Assembly: GCA_021800165.1 (NCBI GenBank)
Contig: JAJYZF010000001.1
Coordinates: 62,001 to 126,000, forward strand
From: Planctomycetota bacterium
GTDB taxonomy: Bacteria > Planctomycetota > Phycisphaerae > WQYP01
Length of the DNA stretch: 64,000 bases
Direction: 5' to 3'
The notes beneath the pieces were generated by a model, which did not search any database, had not been told where the DNA came from, and saw only the letters and a list, made by a program, of their open reading frames with translations. Each line of letters opens with the position of its first letter. Positions within the stretch are counted from its first letter, which is position 1. The position numbers were made by a program, and so were the translations under genes. This document shows, one piece after another, positions 35,589 through 45,040 of this stretch.

Positions 35589-36008
35589 ACGGATTCTCCA
35601 TTTAGACCTGCCCGTATCATATCCTTTACGTGGCCTTCACGCAACCTCCACAATGGGCCTGGGCGGTCAATGATGGTAAGGGACCGCGCAAAAATAAATT
35701 CATATTTTACGGCGCAGGAACTTTGGCTGCTGCCGAGGCGCGAGCGACGCGCATACCCCGCCAGTGGGTCTGTAAGGAGCGAACAACGAAGCCAGCGGGC
35801 AAAAGGACCAGCCGGAAAGTGTGAAGTTATTTTTGCCCGGTCCCTAACGGGGCGAAGCAGCGCGTAGGACAGATTCGGCGCGGCCGAAGCGCCTGACCTC
35901 CAGCCCGGCCCAGGTGCCCCCCGACTCGGCCAGGCATCGGTATCCCCGGCCGCCATCACCGCAACGCCGGCGGTGGAGCGCCACAACAGAATCGATTACA
36001 CTGCCGCC
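35589..36008. other. Spacer with a MITE-like element
   Basis: Holds the 171-bp element at 35677-35847 and otherwise only the leader of the tyrA gene. No gene is supported. Confidence 0.4.
35677..35847. repeat. MITE-like element with terminal inverted repeats
   Basis: The left end (35677-35703) reads TAAGGGACCGCGCAAAAATAA and the right end, on the opposite strand (35821-35847), reads TTAGGGACCGGGCAAAAATAA. These are about 27-bp imperfect inverted repeats around a 117-base centre with no ORF. The first 50 bases also match 2370-2421. Size and structure fit a non-autonomous transposable element, but no target duplication was confirmed. Confidence 0.5.
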
Positions 36009-36902
36009 ATGCGTAAAGATGCCGTCCAACAAGGTCCTTTCAAAAGTGTTGCCATCATCGGCATGGGTCTGCTGGGAACCTCGCTGGGGTTGGCCTTGAA
36101 GCACCGGCGATTGGCGGACAAAGTCATCGGTGTAGGCCGGGTGGGTTCGCCTTCACTGGCCATCGCCCGACAACGCGGGGCCATCGATGAAGCCCAAACC
36201 AATCCCGCCGCCGCCGCCCAAAGCGACCTTATTGTACTGGCCACCAACATCGGGGTGTTTCCCGATATCTTGCGGGCCATTGCCAAAGGCTTGGCCGAGG
36301 ACACCATCATCACGGATGTCGGCTCGACCAAGCGGCAGGTGTGCCGATGGGCCAGAGACTTGCTGCCCAGAACGGCACGTTTTGTGGGCAGCCATCCCAT
36401 GGCCGGGTCGGAAAAACGCGGCCCGGAATTTGCCCGCTTCGATCTCTACAGCAATGCGGTTTGCTTTATCTGTGCCGGCAAAGCGGGGCGGATGGAACTC
36501 GCCGCGCAGCGGGTGGAATGGATGTGGCAGCAGGTGGGCATGCGCACTTTGCGCATCAGGCCCCAGGCCCACGATCGCTGGGTCGCCGCCATCAGCCATA
36601 CGCCCCATGCCGCCGCCGCGGCCCTGGTCAACCTGATCCAGGCCGACGCGGCGAATCTGCTGCGCGCCGCGGCGGGAGGCTTTATGGATACCACCCGTGT
36701 GGCCTCCGGCGATGTGGACATGTGGACGGATATCTTTGTGACCAACCGCCGCGCCGCCGGTAAATCGATTCGAACCTTGGTACAGTTGCTGCAAGGCTTT
36801 GAACGGGCCCTTCGCCACGACGACCAGGCCGCCGTGCGTCAATTTCTCCAGCAGGCCAAAACCATTCGCGATCAACTGCCGCCACGACCAGGTGCCGGAT
36901 AA
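36009..36902 (+). CDS. tyrA: Prephenate/arogenate dehydrogenase
   Basis: The 297-residue enzyme has the NAD(P) motif GMGLLGTSLG at residues 18-27, and FVGSHPMAGSEKRGPEFA with the conserved catalytic-region histidine. It ends with the helical dimerisation domain. It makes 4-hydroxyphenylpyruvate or tyrosine from prephenate or arogenate. The ATG at 36009 (MRKDAVQ) is preferred to the in-frame ATG at 35973. Confidence 0.88.
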   Translation: MRKDAVQQGPFKSVAIIGMGLLGTSLGLALKHRRLADKVIGVGRVGSPSLAIARQRGAIDEAQTNPAAAAQSDLIVLATNIGVFPDILRAIAKGLAEDTIITDVGSTKRQVCRWARDLLPRTARFVGSHPMAGSEKRGPEFARFDLYSNAVCFICAGKAGRMELAAQRVEWMWQQVGMRTLRIRPQAHDRWVAAISHTPHAAAAALVNLIQADAANLLRAAAGGFMDTTRVASGDVDMWTDIFVTNRRAAGKSIRTLVQLLQGFERALRHDDQAAVRQFLQQAKTIRDQLPPRPGAG

Positions 36903-36936
36903 CCGAACGCTGCTGCGCAATCACCAGTACCCATTT

Positions 36937-36964
36937 TGAATAATCCGTATTTTCCGCTAAAGTT
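36937..36964 (+). promoter_or_regulatory. Possible promoter of the transketolase gene
   Basis: TTGAAT (36937-36942) and TAAAGT (36959-36964), spacer 16, about 50 bases before the ATG. The -10 is weak. Confidence 0.3.
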
Positions 36965-37012
36965 GCATCTGAAGATGAAGACCATGGCTTATCTGACAAA
37001 GGAGTTTTCCGC

Positions 37013-38890
37013 ATGACTGTTCCAACCAATGTTCCAAAGTCCGGGCCCATAACCAACGAAACGCTGCGCCAGCTTGGGGCCCAATTGCGGATCGATTCCA
37101 TCCGCTGCACCACGGCGGCCGGCTCCGGCCATCCAACCTCGTCCATGTCCGCCGCGGATCTGATGGCCGTGCTGATGAGCCGCTACCTCCAGTATGACTG
37201 GCAAAATCCGCACCAGCCCAACAACGACCGCCTTATTTTCAGCAAGGGCCATGCCTGCCCACTGCTCTATTCCATGTACAAGGCCGCGGGGGTTATTACC
37301 GACGCCCAGTTGCTCCAACTACGCAAAATGGGCAGTCCCCTGCAAGGCCACCCCAACCCGCACGTGCTGCAATGGGTGGATGTGGCCACCGGATCGCTGG
37401 GCCAGGGATTGCCCATCGGCGTAGGTATGGCGCTCAATGGAAAATACCTTGATCAATTGCCGTACCGCGTATGGGTTTTGCTTGGCGATAGCGAAATGGC
37501 GGAAGGCTCCGTATGGGAAGCCTTTGATAAAGCCTCCCATTACAAGCTCAACCGCCTGATTGCCATTGTGGATATGAACCGTCTGGGCCAGCGCGGCGAA
37601 ACGGATTTGGGCTGGAACAGCGCCGCCTACGCCGCCCGAGCCCGAGCTTTCGGCTGGCACGCCATTGAACTCAATGGCCATGATCTGACCGAAATTGACC
37701 AGGCTTATGCCCAGGCGCTGCGGCAAACGGAAAAACCCACCTGTCTGGTGGCACGGACGGAAAAGGGCCACGGAGTCTCGTTTCTGGCCAACAAAGATGG
37801 TTGGCACGGCAAAGCTTTAAGCACCGATGAGCAAAACAAGGCCCTGGCGGAATTGGGCGCACCAGCCAACATAACCATCGCCGTGGCCAAGCCCGATGAA
37901 TCCACCCCCGCCAAGCTGTGGGCCAAGCAAACGGTAAAGGCGCCGGCCTATGCGCTGGGCACCAAAGAAGCCACCCGCAAAGCCTATGGCGATGCCTTGG
38001 TCGCTTTGGGCGGTGAACATACGGATCTGGTGGTGCTGGATGCGGAGGTTTCCAATTCCACCCATGCCGACGAATTCAAAAAGGCTTATCCCAATCGGTT
38101 TTTCGAAATGTTTATCTCCGAACAGCAGTTGCTGGGGGCGACGGTAGGTTTTGGCGTTTTGGGGAAAAAGGCCTTTGCCTCCACGTTTGCCGCTTTCTTT
38201 ACCCGGGCTTTTGACCAGATTCGCATGGCGGCGATTTCCAATGCCACCATTCGCCTGACCGGTTCCCACGCGGGGGTAAGCATCGGTGCCGACGGGCCTT
38301 CGCAAATGGCCCTGGAAGACCTGGCCATGATGCGGGCCGTCTTTGAAAGCACGGTGTTGTACCCATCAGACCCCAACCAAACCGTGCAACTGGTAAACCA
38401 GATGGCTGGGCAAAAAGGCATCTCTTATTTACGCACTACCCGCGAAAAACTGCCCGTGCTTTACGAGGCCTCCGAAAAGTTTACCATCGGCGGCAGCAGG
38501 GTTTTGCGCCAATCCAACCAGGATCGTCTCACCGTGGTGGCCGCGGGCATTACCGTCCATGAGGCCCTTAAGGCCTGCGACGAATTGGCCAAGGCCGGCA
38601 TCAAGGTTCGCCTGATCGATTTGTATTCAGTGAAACCCGTGGATAAAGCGACCTTGCGGCAGGCCGCCGCTGAAACCGGCGGCAGAATCATCACGGTGGA
38701 AGATCACTGGCCGGAAGGCGGCCTCGGTGATGCCGTGCTGGAGGCCTTCGCCACCGACAAATCCGCCCTGCCGCATGTGGTAAAGCTCGCCGTGAGCGGC
38801 ATGCCGGGTTCGGGCACACCGGCGGAACTCATGGCCGCGGCCGGCATCGACTCCACCGCCATCATCAAAGCCGCCAAAGCCATGCTGTAG
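37013..38890 (+). CDS. tkt: Transketolase
   Basis: The 625-residue protein has the thiamine diphosphate-binding N-terminal domain (LGDSEMAEGSVWEAFDKASHYKLNRLIAIVD), the pyrimidine-binding domain (GVSIGADGPSQMALEDLAMMR) and the C-terminal domain. It transfers two-carbon units in the pentose phosphate pathway. AAAGGAG precedes the ATG by nine bases. The length is between classic bacterial transketolase (about 660) and the shorter forms, closer to the animal-like single-chain type. Confidence 0.93.
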   Translation: MTVPTNVPKSGPITNETLRQLGAQLRIDSIRCTTAAGSGHPTSSMSAADLMAVLMSRYLQYDWQNPHQPNNDRLIFSKGHACPLLYSMYKAAGVITDAQLLQLRKMGSPLQGHPNPHVLQWVDVATGSLGQGLPIGVGMALNGKYLDQLPYRVWVLLGDSEMAEGSVWEAFDKASHYKLNRLIAIVDMNRLGQRGETDLGWNSAAYAARARAFGWHAIELNGHDLTEIDQAYAQALRQTEKPTCLVARTEKGHGVSFLANKDGWHGKALSTDEQNKALAELGAPANITIAVAKPDESTPAKLWAKQTVKAPAYALGTKEATRKAYGDALVALGGEHTDLVVLDAEVSNSTHADEFKKAYPNRFFEMFISEQQLLGATVGFGVLGKKAFASTFAAFFTRAFDQIRMAAISNATIRLTGSHAGVSIGADGPSQMALEDLAMMRAVFESTVLYPSDPNQTVQLVNQMAGQKGISYLRTTREKLPVLYEASEKFTIGGSRVLRQSNQDRLTVVAAGITVHEALKACDELAKAGIKVRLIDLYSVKPVDKATLRQAAAETGGRIITVEDHWPEGGLGDAVLEAFATDKSALPHVVKLAVSGMPGSGTPAELMAAAGIDSTAIIKAAKAML

Positions 38891-38945
38891 GCGCTCAGCC
38901 GCGCCCACCGGCACTTGGCCTTGCGTCAACGCCCCCCATGGTGGC

Positions 38946-39914
38946 TTACCACCGGTTGGCCTGAATATAATCCGACTTGCCGGTGAGAAAATTCACCAGG
39001 TTATTGACCGCCCTTAGCCCTTGCCGCTGCACGCTTTCGTTGGTGCGACTGCCGATGTGTGGAGTAACAATCACATTGTCCAGCAGTTCAAAAATATGCG
39101 GATGTTGCAGCGGTTCGATCGCCATGACATCAGCCCCATAGCCCCGCAATTTGCCGCTGCGGCAGGCCGCGGCCACATCTTCCTCCACCACCAGGCTGCC
39201 GCGGGCCGTGTTAATCAAAATGGCGCCATTTTTCATCAGGGCCAGCGTCTTGGCATTGATCATGCCGCGGGTGGCGGGGGTGGCGTTGGTATGCAAAGAG
39301 ACCACATCGGCCGCGGCCAAGAGCTCTTCCCAACTGGCCATGCGCTGCAGGTGGTACTGCCGGGCAAAATCCTCATCCCAATAGTTGCCCCAGCCGATGC
39401 ACGTCATGCCAAAGCCGCTCATCCTCTTGACCACTTCCCTGGAAATTCGCCCCAGCCCGATCACCCCCAGCGTTTTGCCGCAAAGTTCGCAGCCGGTCTG
39501 CCGATCCCAACGTCCCGCTTTAACCGCCCGCAGATGAAACCACAAGCCTTTGGCCACGGCAATCATCAAACCGATGGTATGCTCGGCCACCGTGGTTTCA
39601 TTGACACCGGGTGTAAAAAGCACGGGCAGGTGGCGGGCGGTGGCGTGGGCCACATCAATGGAATCCAGGCCAATGCCGTATTTGGCAATTACCTTCAGCC
39701 GCGGCAGCGCCGCATCTATCACGCGGGCGGTAATGTAGTCGTCCCCATTGAGCAAACCATCGAAACCGATGCCGTCGGCCAACAATTCCAGCAACTGCGC
39801 TTCATGCAGCGGGCCGCGGGCACGTATAACTTCAAAGCCGCTTTCCGCCAGCACCTGATGATGCCGGCCCGGCGTATCCTGAAAACTGGTGGTGGACAAC
39901 AAAATTCGTGGCAT
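38946..39914 (-). CDS. D-isomer-specific 2-hydroxyacid dehydrogenase
   Basis: The 322-residue protein has the NAD motif GVIGLGRISREVVKR, the arginine in NTARGSLVVEE and the histidine in TPHIGSRTNES, the catalytic set of the phosphoglycerate dehydrogenase family. It lacks an ACT domain, so it may be a phosphoglycerate dehydrogenase-like or other 2-hydroxyacid enzyme. It lies 42 bases downstream of the isomerase gene on the same strand and may be co-transcribed with it in sugar-acid metabolism. Confidence 0.85.
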   Translation of the reverse strand: MPRILLSTTSFQDTPGRHHQVLAESGFEVIRARGPLHEAQLLELLADGIGFDGLLNGDDYITARVIDAALPRLKVIAKYGIGLDSIDVAHATARHLPVLFTPGVNETTVAEHTIGLMIAVAKGLWFHLRAVKAGRWDRQTGCELCGKTLGVIGLGRISREVVKRMSGFGMTCIGWGNYWDEDFARQYHLQRMASWEELLAAADVVSLHTNATPATRGMINAKTLALMKNGAILINTARGSLVVEEDVAAACRSGKLRGYGADVMAIEPLQHPHIFELLDNVIVTPHIGSRTNESVQRQGLRAVNNLVNFLTGKSDYIQANRW

Positions 39915-39956
39915 AACGTTCCTTCTCCGGATGAACCGCGGCCATTGTACCTCCGT

Positions 39957-41294
39957 CTAGCGGGACAGAAAATCCTGAAAATTCTCCGCCAGCAGCAAAC
40001 GGGCATCGCGCTGTACCTGCGCCTGGGTCAGCCGCAGACCGGTGCCCAGCAGATCCCGGTATTTATCCGTTAAAACCCGTTGCAGGCAGGCCCGGCTGTG
40101 CGGCCACTTGTAAAGAAGCTGATCCAGCACCCGGGCATCGGAATGTTGCGGGATGAAACTGGTACCCAGCAGTTCCAGCCGCATACGGGTAATTTCATCG
40201 ATCAGACTCGGATTGTTGAGGAACCACCAGCAGCCGAAGATCATCAGGTTGCCGCATTTTCGCCCCGCCACACAAAGCTCATGTTGATTTTCGCGGGAAA
40301 GCATGGTGATAAAAAATTTGTTTTCCGGGTGCCGCAGACACAAATTCACCACCGCCGAAACATCGGCCCGCCCCACCATGTTACCGGCCTCCCGAAGTTG
40401 CGGCTGCACCCGTAAGCGTGCGCCGATCATCAAGGCCAGCGGAACTTGGCGCTCCCGGCAAACCGGCAGCACAGCCTGTTCCAACATGGTTTCGCCGGCT
40501 CTGGCCGCGCTATCGGCCGGGCCGTTGGCGTCCGGGCGGATGGGGTAGGTCCAGTCGGGAGGTAAGCTCACAGCGATGTAGATGGCCCGTTGCCGGTCCA
40601 GCCACTGGCGCAAAAAACGCTGCACTTCGGCAATACCGCGGGCATCGGGCTGCGGCTGCACCGCGTAGCCCCATTCGTGCAGCCGCCGCGCCGCCATCGG
40701 GTAATCACGCAAAATCGGATCGATGCGCAGCACCGCCTGAAACCGGCGATCTCCCGACGCCGCGGCCCCGTTCAGCCAGCGTTGGCGCTCGTTATCATCA
40801 AAAACCGGGTTGGTCATGGTGATCGACTGCACGCCGGCCAGTTCCATCACCCGGTTGATGTACTCATCCGGATCCTGCTGGCTGAAGTACCGGCGATAAG
40901 AATCAAGTGATTTCTCGTTGGGGTCCAGCCCCAGACGCGCCAACAACGTCAGTACACCCCGACAGGCTTCGCTGATGGGTGTGCGCTGGACGAAAAGCGT
41001 TTTCCAGATATGGTCCGCCTGCTGCGCTACGGTCATCTTCCAGAAGGTTTCAAATGATAGTTGCGTGGCGGGTACCACACGAAACACTTCCGCCACCAGG
41101 TAATGGTAGGTCAGCGTCTGATCAATCCCCCAGAGCATCAGCCCACCGGCATCGGTCGAACCGGTGCGATTGGGTACCGGCGTACCAAATGTCGGCGGAT
41201 ACAAATGGGTGTGCATGTCGGTAATGGGTTGGTGCAGCAAAGCATGTTGCACCACCGATTCGACATTTTCCAACGTCAGGTTGATTTCATCCAT
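39957..41294 (-). CDS. Glucuronate isomerase-like protein
   Basis: The 445-residue protein has ITDMHTHLYPP near the N-terminus (a metal-binding HxH), IPQHSDARVLDQLLYKW near the C-terminus, and a TIM-barrel-like layout. These fit the amidohydrolase-superfamily uronate isomerases (UxaC type), which convert hexuronates to ketohexuronates. The ATG at 41294 has GGAG seven bases upstream; the long frame upstream of it is not real. Substrate is inferred from family only. Confidence 0.75.
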   Translation of the reverse strand: MDEINLTLENVESVVQHALLHQPITDMHTHLYPPTFGTPVPNRTGSTDAGGLMLWGIDQTLTYHYLVAEVFRVVPATQLSFETFWKMTVAQQADHIWKTLFVQRTPISEACRGVLTLLARLGLDPNEKSLDSYRRYFSQQDPDEYINRVMELAGVQSITMTNPVFDDNERQRWLNGAAASGDRRFQAVLRIDPILRDYPMAARRLHEWGYAVQPQPDARGIAEVQRFLRQWLDRQRAIYIAVSLPPDWTYPIRPDANGPADSAARAGETMLEQAVLPVCRERQVPLALMIGARLRVQPQLREAGNMVGRADVSAVVNLCLRHPENKFFITMLSRENQHELCVAGRKCGNLMIFGCWWFLNNPSLIDEITRMRLELLGTSFIPQHSDARVLDQLLYKWPHSRACLQRVLTDKYRDLLGTGLRLTQAQVQRDARLLLAENFQDFLSR

Positions 41295-41397
41295 TTCGGA
41301 TCTCCAATAACGCCCCGCCAGCCAGGCTTCACCCGGTTGCTCTCTGCGCCGGAGACTCATTATCGCCGGCGCGCCCTCCGCCGCCCAGCCGCCAGAA

Positions 41398-42048
41398 TCA
41401 CGGGCCGGCACCTCCGCCACGCCGGGCCACTAGGTCGATCAACGCCGAAAGACCACGGTGGCAGGCACCTTCCTGAAGCTGGGCCTGGTAAGAATGCAGG
41501 TGCAGCAATTCCATTGCGGCAAAGCTCTGCCGCAGCATTTCTTCCGTGTACATCTGCTCCGGTTGCGACGGGCCGCCGGTGCCCAGGGCAATCTGCTCCG
41601 GCCGATAGCCCGTCAACAGCAAAATGCCCCCGGGTTTAAGGGTGTGTTGAATCAACTTAAAAACGCGGTCCCGCTGCTCGGCGTTGAGAAACTGAATCAT
41701 GATGGCCGCCACGCCGTCGTAAGCGGCAGCTTCCCACCGGCGCGACAGAATATTTTCCACCGCCGACCGCACGTGCACCTGGTGCTCGGCCGCCAGCTTC
41801 CGGGCTTTTTCCACCGCATGGGAGGATCCATCAAACGCTTCCACCTGGTAACCGCAACGGGCCAGCCACACGCTGTTGCGGCCTTCGCCGTCGGCCACCG
41901 CGAGCACCCGCCCCCCGGCGGGAATCCAGTGGGCAAAGGAGCGCAAAAATAAATTTGGCTCCCTGCCGTAAACATATTCCGCTGCCGCATAGCGCTGTTG
42001 CCAACGCCCCATTTCCAGATCATCGCCGGTTGCGCTGTGCATACTCAT
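41398..42048 (-). CDS. Class I SAM-dependent methyltransferase
   Basis: The 216-residue protein has the SAM-binding motif VLAVADGEGRNSVWLARCGYQVEAFDGS and later LKPGGILLLTGY, the usual motifs I and post-III. It resembles small-molecule (TehB/UbiE-like) methyltransferases. I chose the ATG at 42048; a frame open to 42591 continues upstream but its product is not protein-like. Substrate unknown. Confidence 0.82.
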   Translation of the reverse strand: MSMHSATGDDLEMGRWQQRYAAAEYVYGREPNLFLRSFAHWIPAGGRVLAVADGEGRNSVWLARCGYQVEAFDGSSHAVEKARKLAAEHQVHVRSAVENILSRRWEAAAYDGVAAIMIQFLNAEQRDRVFKLIQHTLKPGGILLLTGYRPEQIALGTGGPSQPEQMYTEEMLRQSFAAMELLHLHSYQAQLQEGACHRGLSALIDLVARRGGGAGP

Positions 42049-42186
42049 GGCACCATTATAACCTGCACCCGCGGCAACGCCGCCATTGCCTCCTTGCATC
42101 TGACCCAGCGCCGACGATTCAACCCGCCATTGACGCTGGCAAAGAGCACTATCTTTTGTTAGAGAAAATATGGTACCATAGAGGCT

Positions 42187-42816
42187 ATGAAGACTTTCCG
42201 ATGGATAGCGCGTGGTTCTGGTGCTCCGCTGGGGCGGTGGACTCGACTGCCGTCGGGCCGCGCCAGTGGCGTAACCGCCTATCAGGGATGTGGACAAACG
42301 GCCCCCGGAGAAGCGGTCGGCGTGGCGGTGCGCCGCAATCCCGCCGAGGTGCTTCATGACAATGAAATTGTGATTATGATGGTAAGGCCGTCGATGTGGT
42401 ATGTCGCGGCCATCAGCCTGCGGATGACGGCGATTCTGCTGCTGGCGGCTTTGTTGATAGATCGCACCGGCTTGGCCGGCCGGTTTTTGGATGAGCGTTC
42501 GCTCTGGTCGGTTGCGGGCATTCTGGTGGCGGTGCGCTGGGTTTACGCCCTGATTAACTGGCTTAGTCAGTTGTATCTGCTGACCAACCATCGCATTGTA
42601 GTACTTCGGGGAGCCACCAAAGTGGAAATTTTTCAGGTGGGGCTTTGTCGCATCACCGAAGCGCGGTTGATGAGTACGCCGCTGCAGCGGCTATTGGGAA
42701 CCGGTAACATCGGCTTTGCCACCGGCGGCGATATCTTGCCGCAGAGTGTGTGGCTCTGGGTGGCCAATGCCCCGCGTGTGCATCAACAAATTCTCCAGGC
42801 TCTTAGCAAACGTTGA
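42187..42816 (+). CDS. PH-domain (YdbS-like) membrane protein
   Basis: The 209-residue protein has two transmembrane helices (about residues 72-92 and 104-122), then the bacterial PH segment LYLLTNHRIVVLRGATKVEIFQVGLCRI ... TPLQRLLGTGNIGFAT, as in YdbS/bPH2 proteins. The N-terminal 45 residues are poorly conserved-looking, so the true start may lie further in. Its role is unknown; related proteins sit in membrane stress loci. Confidence 0.7.
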   Translation: MKTFRWIARGSGAPLGRWTRLPSGRASGVTAYQGCGQTAPGEAVGVAVRRNPAEVLHDNEIVIMMVRPSMWYVAAISLRMTAILLLAALLIDRTGLAGRFLDERSLWSVAGILVAVRWVYALINWLSQLYLLTNHRIVVLRGATKVEIFQVGLCRITEARLMSTPLQRLLGTGNIGFATGGDILPQSVWLWVANAPRVHQQILQALSKR

Positions 42817-43019
42817 TGGTCACTTCAGCCTCGCCATCGTACGCCGCCCCACGGGTCGCCCGCCGTGCCTACGCCTCGGGATCGCACCACTATTCAGCCC
42901 GGCCATTATTAGGCCGGGGCGCACTTCCTTCCGCCTACAGCGGCGGCTTAAAATTTCGCAGCACCGCTCATCGGGGCTGACCGCTGACCGCTCTTGGCAA
43001 CCACCCCGCGGCTGACGCT

Positions 43020-43390
43020 GGTTGAAACCGGGTACGGAAATCGTGATAATAAGCTTCCTATGGTAACGCCTGCCGAAAGAATTTCGGAATCCGAGCCTCG
43101 CCGATCTCGGCGATTGCCCGGCCCCCCTTGCACATTGGCGGTTCAGGATACCACCGCCGTAAAATCTCTTCACCGCGACAATTTTACGAGGTCATACCCC
43201 CAAGGTAGCACAGCCATTCCTGCCTGTGAGATGAAATATCCCGGCGCTGCGGCCCAGCCTCGCCCGTCGGCCTCGGCGAAATTTCGCGAGGTCGATCCGA
43301 CCCAGGGCTTCGGCTTGTCGCCGAACGCGCTCAACATCAACGGTGCCAATACGTATCAGTTTGTGATGGGCAATCCGGCCGGGAACATGG
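43020..43390 (+). repeat. RHS-associated direct repeat, copy A
   Basis: The segment from about 43020 to 43390 resembles 45041-45410 at roughly three quarters identity. Both include the MVT start module, palindromic pieces, and the GANTYQF region. It marks the shared 5' part of tips A and B. Confidence 0.5.
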
Positions 43391-43905
43391 ATCCGTCAGG
43401 GCGAGCCACCTGTCTTAGCGGCGGAAGCCATCCCTTCAACCCGATGAGGGCCGGGATTATCGTGGATCCGGATAGAACCTTAAATTATAAATACGTTTAC
43501 AAATTTAACTACGCGAACGCTGACGGCTACCCGCAAGTTGGGGCAGTAATCCCTGCCAGCTATACGGTTAGCGGTGCCGGTATTCCAGTGGCGAACCTTA
43601 CGGTCGCCGGTGCCGGCATTTCGTTTGGATATTTTCTCGATGGGGCCAGCACCGTTACGCCGATCCCGGCCAGCGGACACCCGTGCTGTCACCAAGTGAT
43701 CGTCACGGTCACGCTGCAGGCGTACCATGAGTACGGGTTTTCCATCCCACTCAACGTTGGCCCAATAGTCTTTAACGGGCCTGAGGCCAGCTTCTTCCGC
43801 ACGGAGCTTGGAACTTGGCAAGAATATTACAGCGTGTCCGACGACAACGGTAATGTTTCCGTGGCACCGTTGGTATTCGGAGGCTTGCCGTCAGGCGCGC
43901 CGTGA
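43060..43905 (+). CDS. RHS-tip remnant A
   Basis: This ORF has an RHS-repeat-core-like segment NINGANTYQFVMGNPAGNMDPSG at about residues 90-112, matching the conserved junction that ends RHS cores. A unique C-terminus of about 165 residues follows. It starts with MVTPAERISE, a start module also found in the two other tips (45082 and 48461). No YD repeats are present, so this is a displaced C-terminal end rather than a complete RHS gene. The unique tip could be a toxin domain; I recognise no family in it. Confidence 0.6.
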   Translation: MVTPAERISESEPRRSRRLPGPPCTLAVQDTTAVKSLHRDNFTRSYPQGSTAIPACEMKYPGAAAQPRPSASAKFREVDPTQGFGLSPNALNINGANTYQFVMGNPAGNMDPSGRATCLSGGSHPFNPMRAGIIVDPDRTLNYKYVYKFNYANADGYPQVGAVIPASYTVSGAGIPVANLTVAGAGISFGYFLDGASTVTPIPASGHPCCHQVIVTVTLQAYHEYGFSIPLNVGPIVFNGPEASFFRTELGTWQEYYSVSDDNGNVSVAPLVFGGLPSGAP

Positions 43906-43944
43906 CGCTGTCTTTTCCTATCGTTAGGCCGCGGAGTGATCTTT

Positions 43945-44064
43945 ATGGGATTCCGGAAACAAACGATCGAATGGGCCTTAGCACTGCTGTTAGCCCTGGT
44001 TGTGCTCTTGGCGGACCTGTTCTACGTAATTTATTTGGTTAACTCCCAACAACCTCCCTTTTAG
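43945..44064 (+). CDS. Small single-pass membrane protein
   Basis: A 39-codon ORF encodes a single hydrophobic helix (about residues 9-31: EWALALLLALVVLLADLFYV) with short polar ends. It lies 39 bases after tip A and just before the next gene (4 bases between stop and GTG). Size and position suit an accessory or immunity-like protein, but function is unknown. Confidence 0.5.
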   Translation: MGFRKQTIEWALALLLALVVLLADLFYVIYLVNSQQPPF

Positions 44065-44068
44065 GAGA

Positions 44069-44917
44069 GTGCCCTTCGTGTCAAAGAGCGTTCAAGAAAT
44101 CTGGTCCATGGGGAGAAACAGCAAATTTACTGGGCGATATGCGCTGGCCACACTCCTGGTTGTTCAGGTGGCAGGTCTTTTACTCGTAGGGCATTTCCCA
44201 GCGGGAGCCAATCCTCAGGCGCAGCGGATTCCTTGGTGGCTTGCGGATCCGCTGCTGCTGGTGGTACTGGCGTGCGGTGCCGCCGGCTTTATCGCAAGGC
44301 GTCGATTTTGCGGGAAGGCAGCCCTCTGCGTCGCGGTTCCCGTATTCATAACGCTGCAAGGCTTATTCCAGGCACCCCGTGCCCGGGTGCCCGGATTATT
44401 ACCGTCGAACGCGAAGATGGAACCCAGAGTCAACGAAGCCGTCGCTGGAACGCGGCGTAGGGCGTATTTTATCGACACTGCGGACGGATCGCTTACAATT
44501 CGGCCGCGCAGCGACATACCGCCCCTCGTCGGCAAGACTGGGAAACTGACGGTCGTACTGGGGGTGTTTTATTCGTGCGGATCGTGCAAGGACAAGCGAC
44601 TCGCCTACCTATTGAAATATACCAAAGCTGAGCAGGAACGGCTCCAACGGTTGCAGCGCCGCTCTCCGGGCGACAGGACTACCCAAATCGCCGCAATACA
44701 GGCCTTTGAGGGCATGCTGGTCCGCCGCCCCGCCAATGGTAGCCGCTGGTTTCCAGCAAGCTCGCCGACCGGGACGCAAATCATGGCTTTACCAGATTGC
44801 GCCAGCGGCCTGGTGCACCGCTGCACGCCTGGAGGACAGGCGACCTTTAGCCCTACGGGGAGCGGGCACGCCCTGCGGAACGGGCAGGCGGGGAAGGCTG
44901 GCGGCGGGCCCGGGTAG
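44069..44917 (+). CDS. Membrane protein with C-terminal CxxC
   Basis: The 282-residue protein has two or three hydrophobic segments in the first 100 residues (ALATLLVVQVAGLLL, LLLVVLACGAAGFI, ALCVAVPVFITLQGL) and then a soluble part with YSCGSCKDKRL. The CGSC could be a thiol or metal site. AGGAG precedes the GTG start closely; GTG 44078 is an alternative with better spacing. I recognise no family. It follows RHS tip A. Confidence 0.5.
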   Translation: MPFVSKSVQEIWSMGRNSKFTGRYALATLLVVQVAGLLLVGHFPAGANPQAQRIPWWLADPLLLVVLACGAAGFIARRRFCGKAALCVAVPVFITLQGLFQAPRARVPGLLPSNAKMEPRVNEAVAGTRRRAYFIDTADGSLTIRPRSDIPPLVGKTGKLTVVLGVFYSCGSCKDKRLAYLLKYTKAEQERLQRLQRRSPGDRTTQIAAIQAFEGMLVRRPANGSRWFPASSPTGTQIMALPDCASGLVHRCTPGGQATFSPTGSGHALRNGQAGKAGGGPG

Positions 44918-45040
44918 GCAACGCCGGAGAAACCGGCGATTCCCGACGCTGCGAGCCTGAGTGCGGGCCTGAATCGGGGAAATGCCTCCGGTGCCGTGGA
45001 AGCGGATGCGGAGGTGGGCCGAGGCGTGGGGGATTTCCCG

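Noticed and set aside
42049-42591. Upstream part of the methyltransferase frame
   Set aside because: Rich in Gln/Arg and antisense to the PH-domain gene; the methyltransferase fold begins after 42048.
42898-42918. CCCGGCC-attatta-GGCCGGG hairpin after the PH-domain gene
   Set aside because: A terminator-like stem but with no T-run; left unassigned.
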